7,208 nucleotides of DNA from the NCBI GenBank assembly GCA_007125275.1, contig SLDN01000004.1, forward strand, positions 1 through 7,208, in the 5' to 3' direction. Shown here piece after piece: positions 6,425 to 7,208 of the stretch. The DNA is from Bacteroidales bacterium (lineage in GTDB: Bacteria > Bacteroidota > Bacteroidia > Bacteroidales > UBA7960). How positions within the stretch are numbered: the stretch's first letter is position 1; each line of letters starts with the position of its first letter. The notes beneath the pieces are model-generated. The model ran no database searches, was not told where the DNA came from, and saw nothing but the letters and a program-made list of their open reading frames with translations. The position numbers were made by a program, and so were the translations under genes.

Positions 6425-6961
6425 CTAAAGTAATGATTCTTCTTCATTTTGAAACAGATCAGGGCTGATATCATCTTTAAACAGCAATTGATGCACAGCG
6501 CCCAACGCGCTGATAAGCGCCGGCCCCCATCGCCACCGAAACAGATCCGTGAGATTTGCGATGGCATTCTGGCGCGCAGGCTCGGTGTTTTTCTGGTAGA
6601 GCATGATGAAATCTTTCATGTCCTGGTAGATGTCAGCCATGTTGTCGGCCAGGCTGGCCTCAACTGAATCGAAGTTGTGATCGTGGATGTAATATTGATC
6701 ATTGGAACCGAGTTTCTCCCTTAGCACCTTAAACACTGTTTCCCATTGCTCCTCTGTAACATAGCGTTCATTGAACGCATCATTGCCAGTCTCTGAGGAA
6801 TCAATGAGCGATGCCTTGAGGTAAATAAGGGGGGCAATTTTTTGAAAATAGAGCAGGATGTCGTTTGCTTTATAGTTCTCCGCTTTTTCAAAAAACAGGC
6901 AATACTCGTTGGCCACTGTTAGCATCTCGAGAGCGGCTTTGGTGTCTTGATTATTGTTCAT
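6425..6961 (-). CDS. DUF5063 domain-containing protein
   Basis: This 178-residue protein begins at the ATG at 6959-6961 and ends with TAG at 6425-6427. It is acidic and appears all-helical, with no signal peptide or membrane segment, so it should be cytoplasmic. The opening (LTVANEYCLFFEKAE, then LLYFQKIAPLIYLKASL) fits DUF5063, a Bacteroidetes family of unknown function. Other stretches that look structured are EEQWETVFKVLREKLG, LADNMADIYQDMKDF and LFRWRWGPALISALGAVHQLL. I see no catalytic motif. The gene is probably first in a two-gene operon with the periplasmic thioredoxin-like protein 34 bp downstream, although the two products should be in different compartments. No convincing promoter was found in the 140 bp up to the divergent tRNA. 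The family assignment is from memory of its sequence pattern. Confidence 0.78.
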   Translation of the reverse strand: MNNNQDTKAALEMLTVANEYCLFFEKAENYKANDILLYFQKIAPLIYLKASLIDSSETGNDAFNERYVTEEQWETVFKVLREKLGSNDQYYIHDHNFDSVEASLADNMADIYQDMKDFIMLYQKNTEPARQNAIANLTDLFRWRWGPALISALGAVHQLLFKDDISPDLFQNEEESLL

Positions 6962-7057
6962 TTCTTATTGCATTTGGCGATTTTGGGCAGGAATTGGTGA
7001 TAAACTATTGTATAAACAGCAAGTTTACTTTAAAAGTTGTTGCAAAGGTTATTTTTT

Positions 7058-7090
7058 TTTGTTGGATTAAAAAAGATTTTAGTAATTTCG
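7058..7090 (+). promoter_or_regulatory. Promoter of tRNA-Leu
   Basis: TTTG at 7058-7061 is followed after 21 bp by TAATTTCG (7083-7090), 7 of 8 to TAnnTTTG. The expected start near 7097 is about 5 nt before the mature tRNA 5' end at 7102. A run of nine Ts (7052-7060) leads into the -33 element. Confidence 0.6.
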
Positions 7091-7101
7091 CCGTGCAAAA
7101 A

Positions 7102-7188
7102 GCCCAGGTGGTGAAATTGGTAGACACGCTACTTTGAGGGGGTAGTGGCCTTCCGGCTGTGCAAGTTCGAGTCTTGTCCTGGGCACCA
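7102..7188 (+). tRNA. tRNA-Leu (anticodon GAG), CCA encoded
   Basis: The 87-nt class II tRNA folds cleanly. The acceptor stem is GCCCAGG (7102-7108) with CCTGGGC (7178-7184), then discriminator A7185 and genome-encoded CCA (7186-7188). The D stem is GTG/CAC (7111-7113, 7125-7127) with GGTAGA in the loop. The anticodon stem is CTACT/GGTAG with loop TTGAGGG, so the anticodon is GAG at 7136-7138, reading CUC and CUU. The long variable arm (7146-7160) pairs GGCC with GGCT around TTCC. The T arm is GCAAG/CTTGT with loop TTCGAGT. The long variable arm and the D-loop pattern support leucine. Confidence 0.95.
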
Positions 7189-7208
7189 AATTGATTATGA
7201 CCAAAAAA

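Noticed and set aside
6391..6567. N-terminal extension of the second thioredoxin protein
   Set aside because: It overlaps the end of the DUF5063 gene in another frame and would bury the clear signal peptide that begins at 6390.
7051..7061. Poly-T run as a terminator
   Set aside because: No stem precedes it on the plus strand and no gene ends there; it is better explained as part of the tRNA promoter region.

Overview
The window looks like a piece of a Bacteroidota chromosome, probably Bacteroidales/Marinilabiliales-like. Pointers are the DUF4369-TlpA thioredoxin proteins, a DUF4301 protein, a DUF5063 protein, a Bacteroidetes-type LpxH and MreD, start codons preceded by A/T-rich DNA without a Shine-Dalgarno sequence, and promoter-like sites of the TTG-N(18-23)-TAnnTTTG type. 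All family names come from reading the protein sequences; no search was run.

Layout from left to right. The window opens inside mreD (+), the end of a cell-shape operon whose mreB/mreC would lie to the left. After a 93-bp gap with a good promoter match comes a TlpA-like thioredoxin lipoprotein gene (+). Its 3' end overlaps by 9 bp a convergent gene (-) for a cysteine-dioxygenase-like cupin. A 233-bp divergent intergenic region then leads to lpxH (+, lipid A synthesis). It is followed 51 bp later by a 511-residue DUF4301 protein (+), whose motifs read like a diverged UDP-sugar pyrophosphorylase. A 35-bp convergent gap, mostly filled by a 7-bp tandem repeat, separates it from two minus-strand genes that probably form an operon: DUF5063 first, then a second, periplasmic TlpA-like thioredoxin protein. 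The window ends with tRNA-Leu(GAG) on the plus strand, with its own promoter.

Most of the content is envelope housekeeping: cell shape (MreD), lipid A (LpxH), periplasmic thiol redox (two thioredoxin-fold proteins with different active sites and different anchoring), plus possible sulfur or thiol metabolism (the cupin). I see no phage, transposon, CRISPR, toxin-antitoxin or defence genes. The most interesting item is the DUF4301 protein: seven short blocks in the correct order match the UDPGP/UAP nucleotidyltransferase pattern, including an FNPVKT...DLL block near the C terminus. The second is the cupin, where one of the expected metal-binding histidines is a glutamine.
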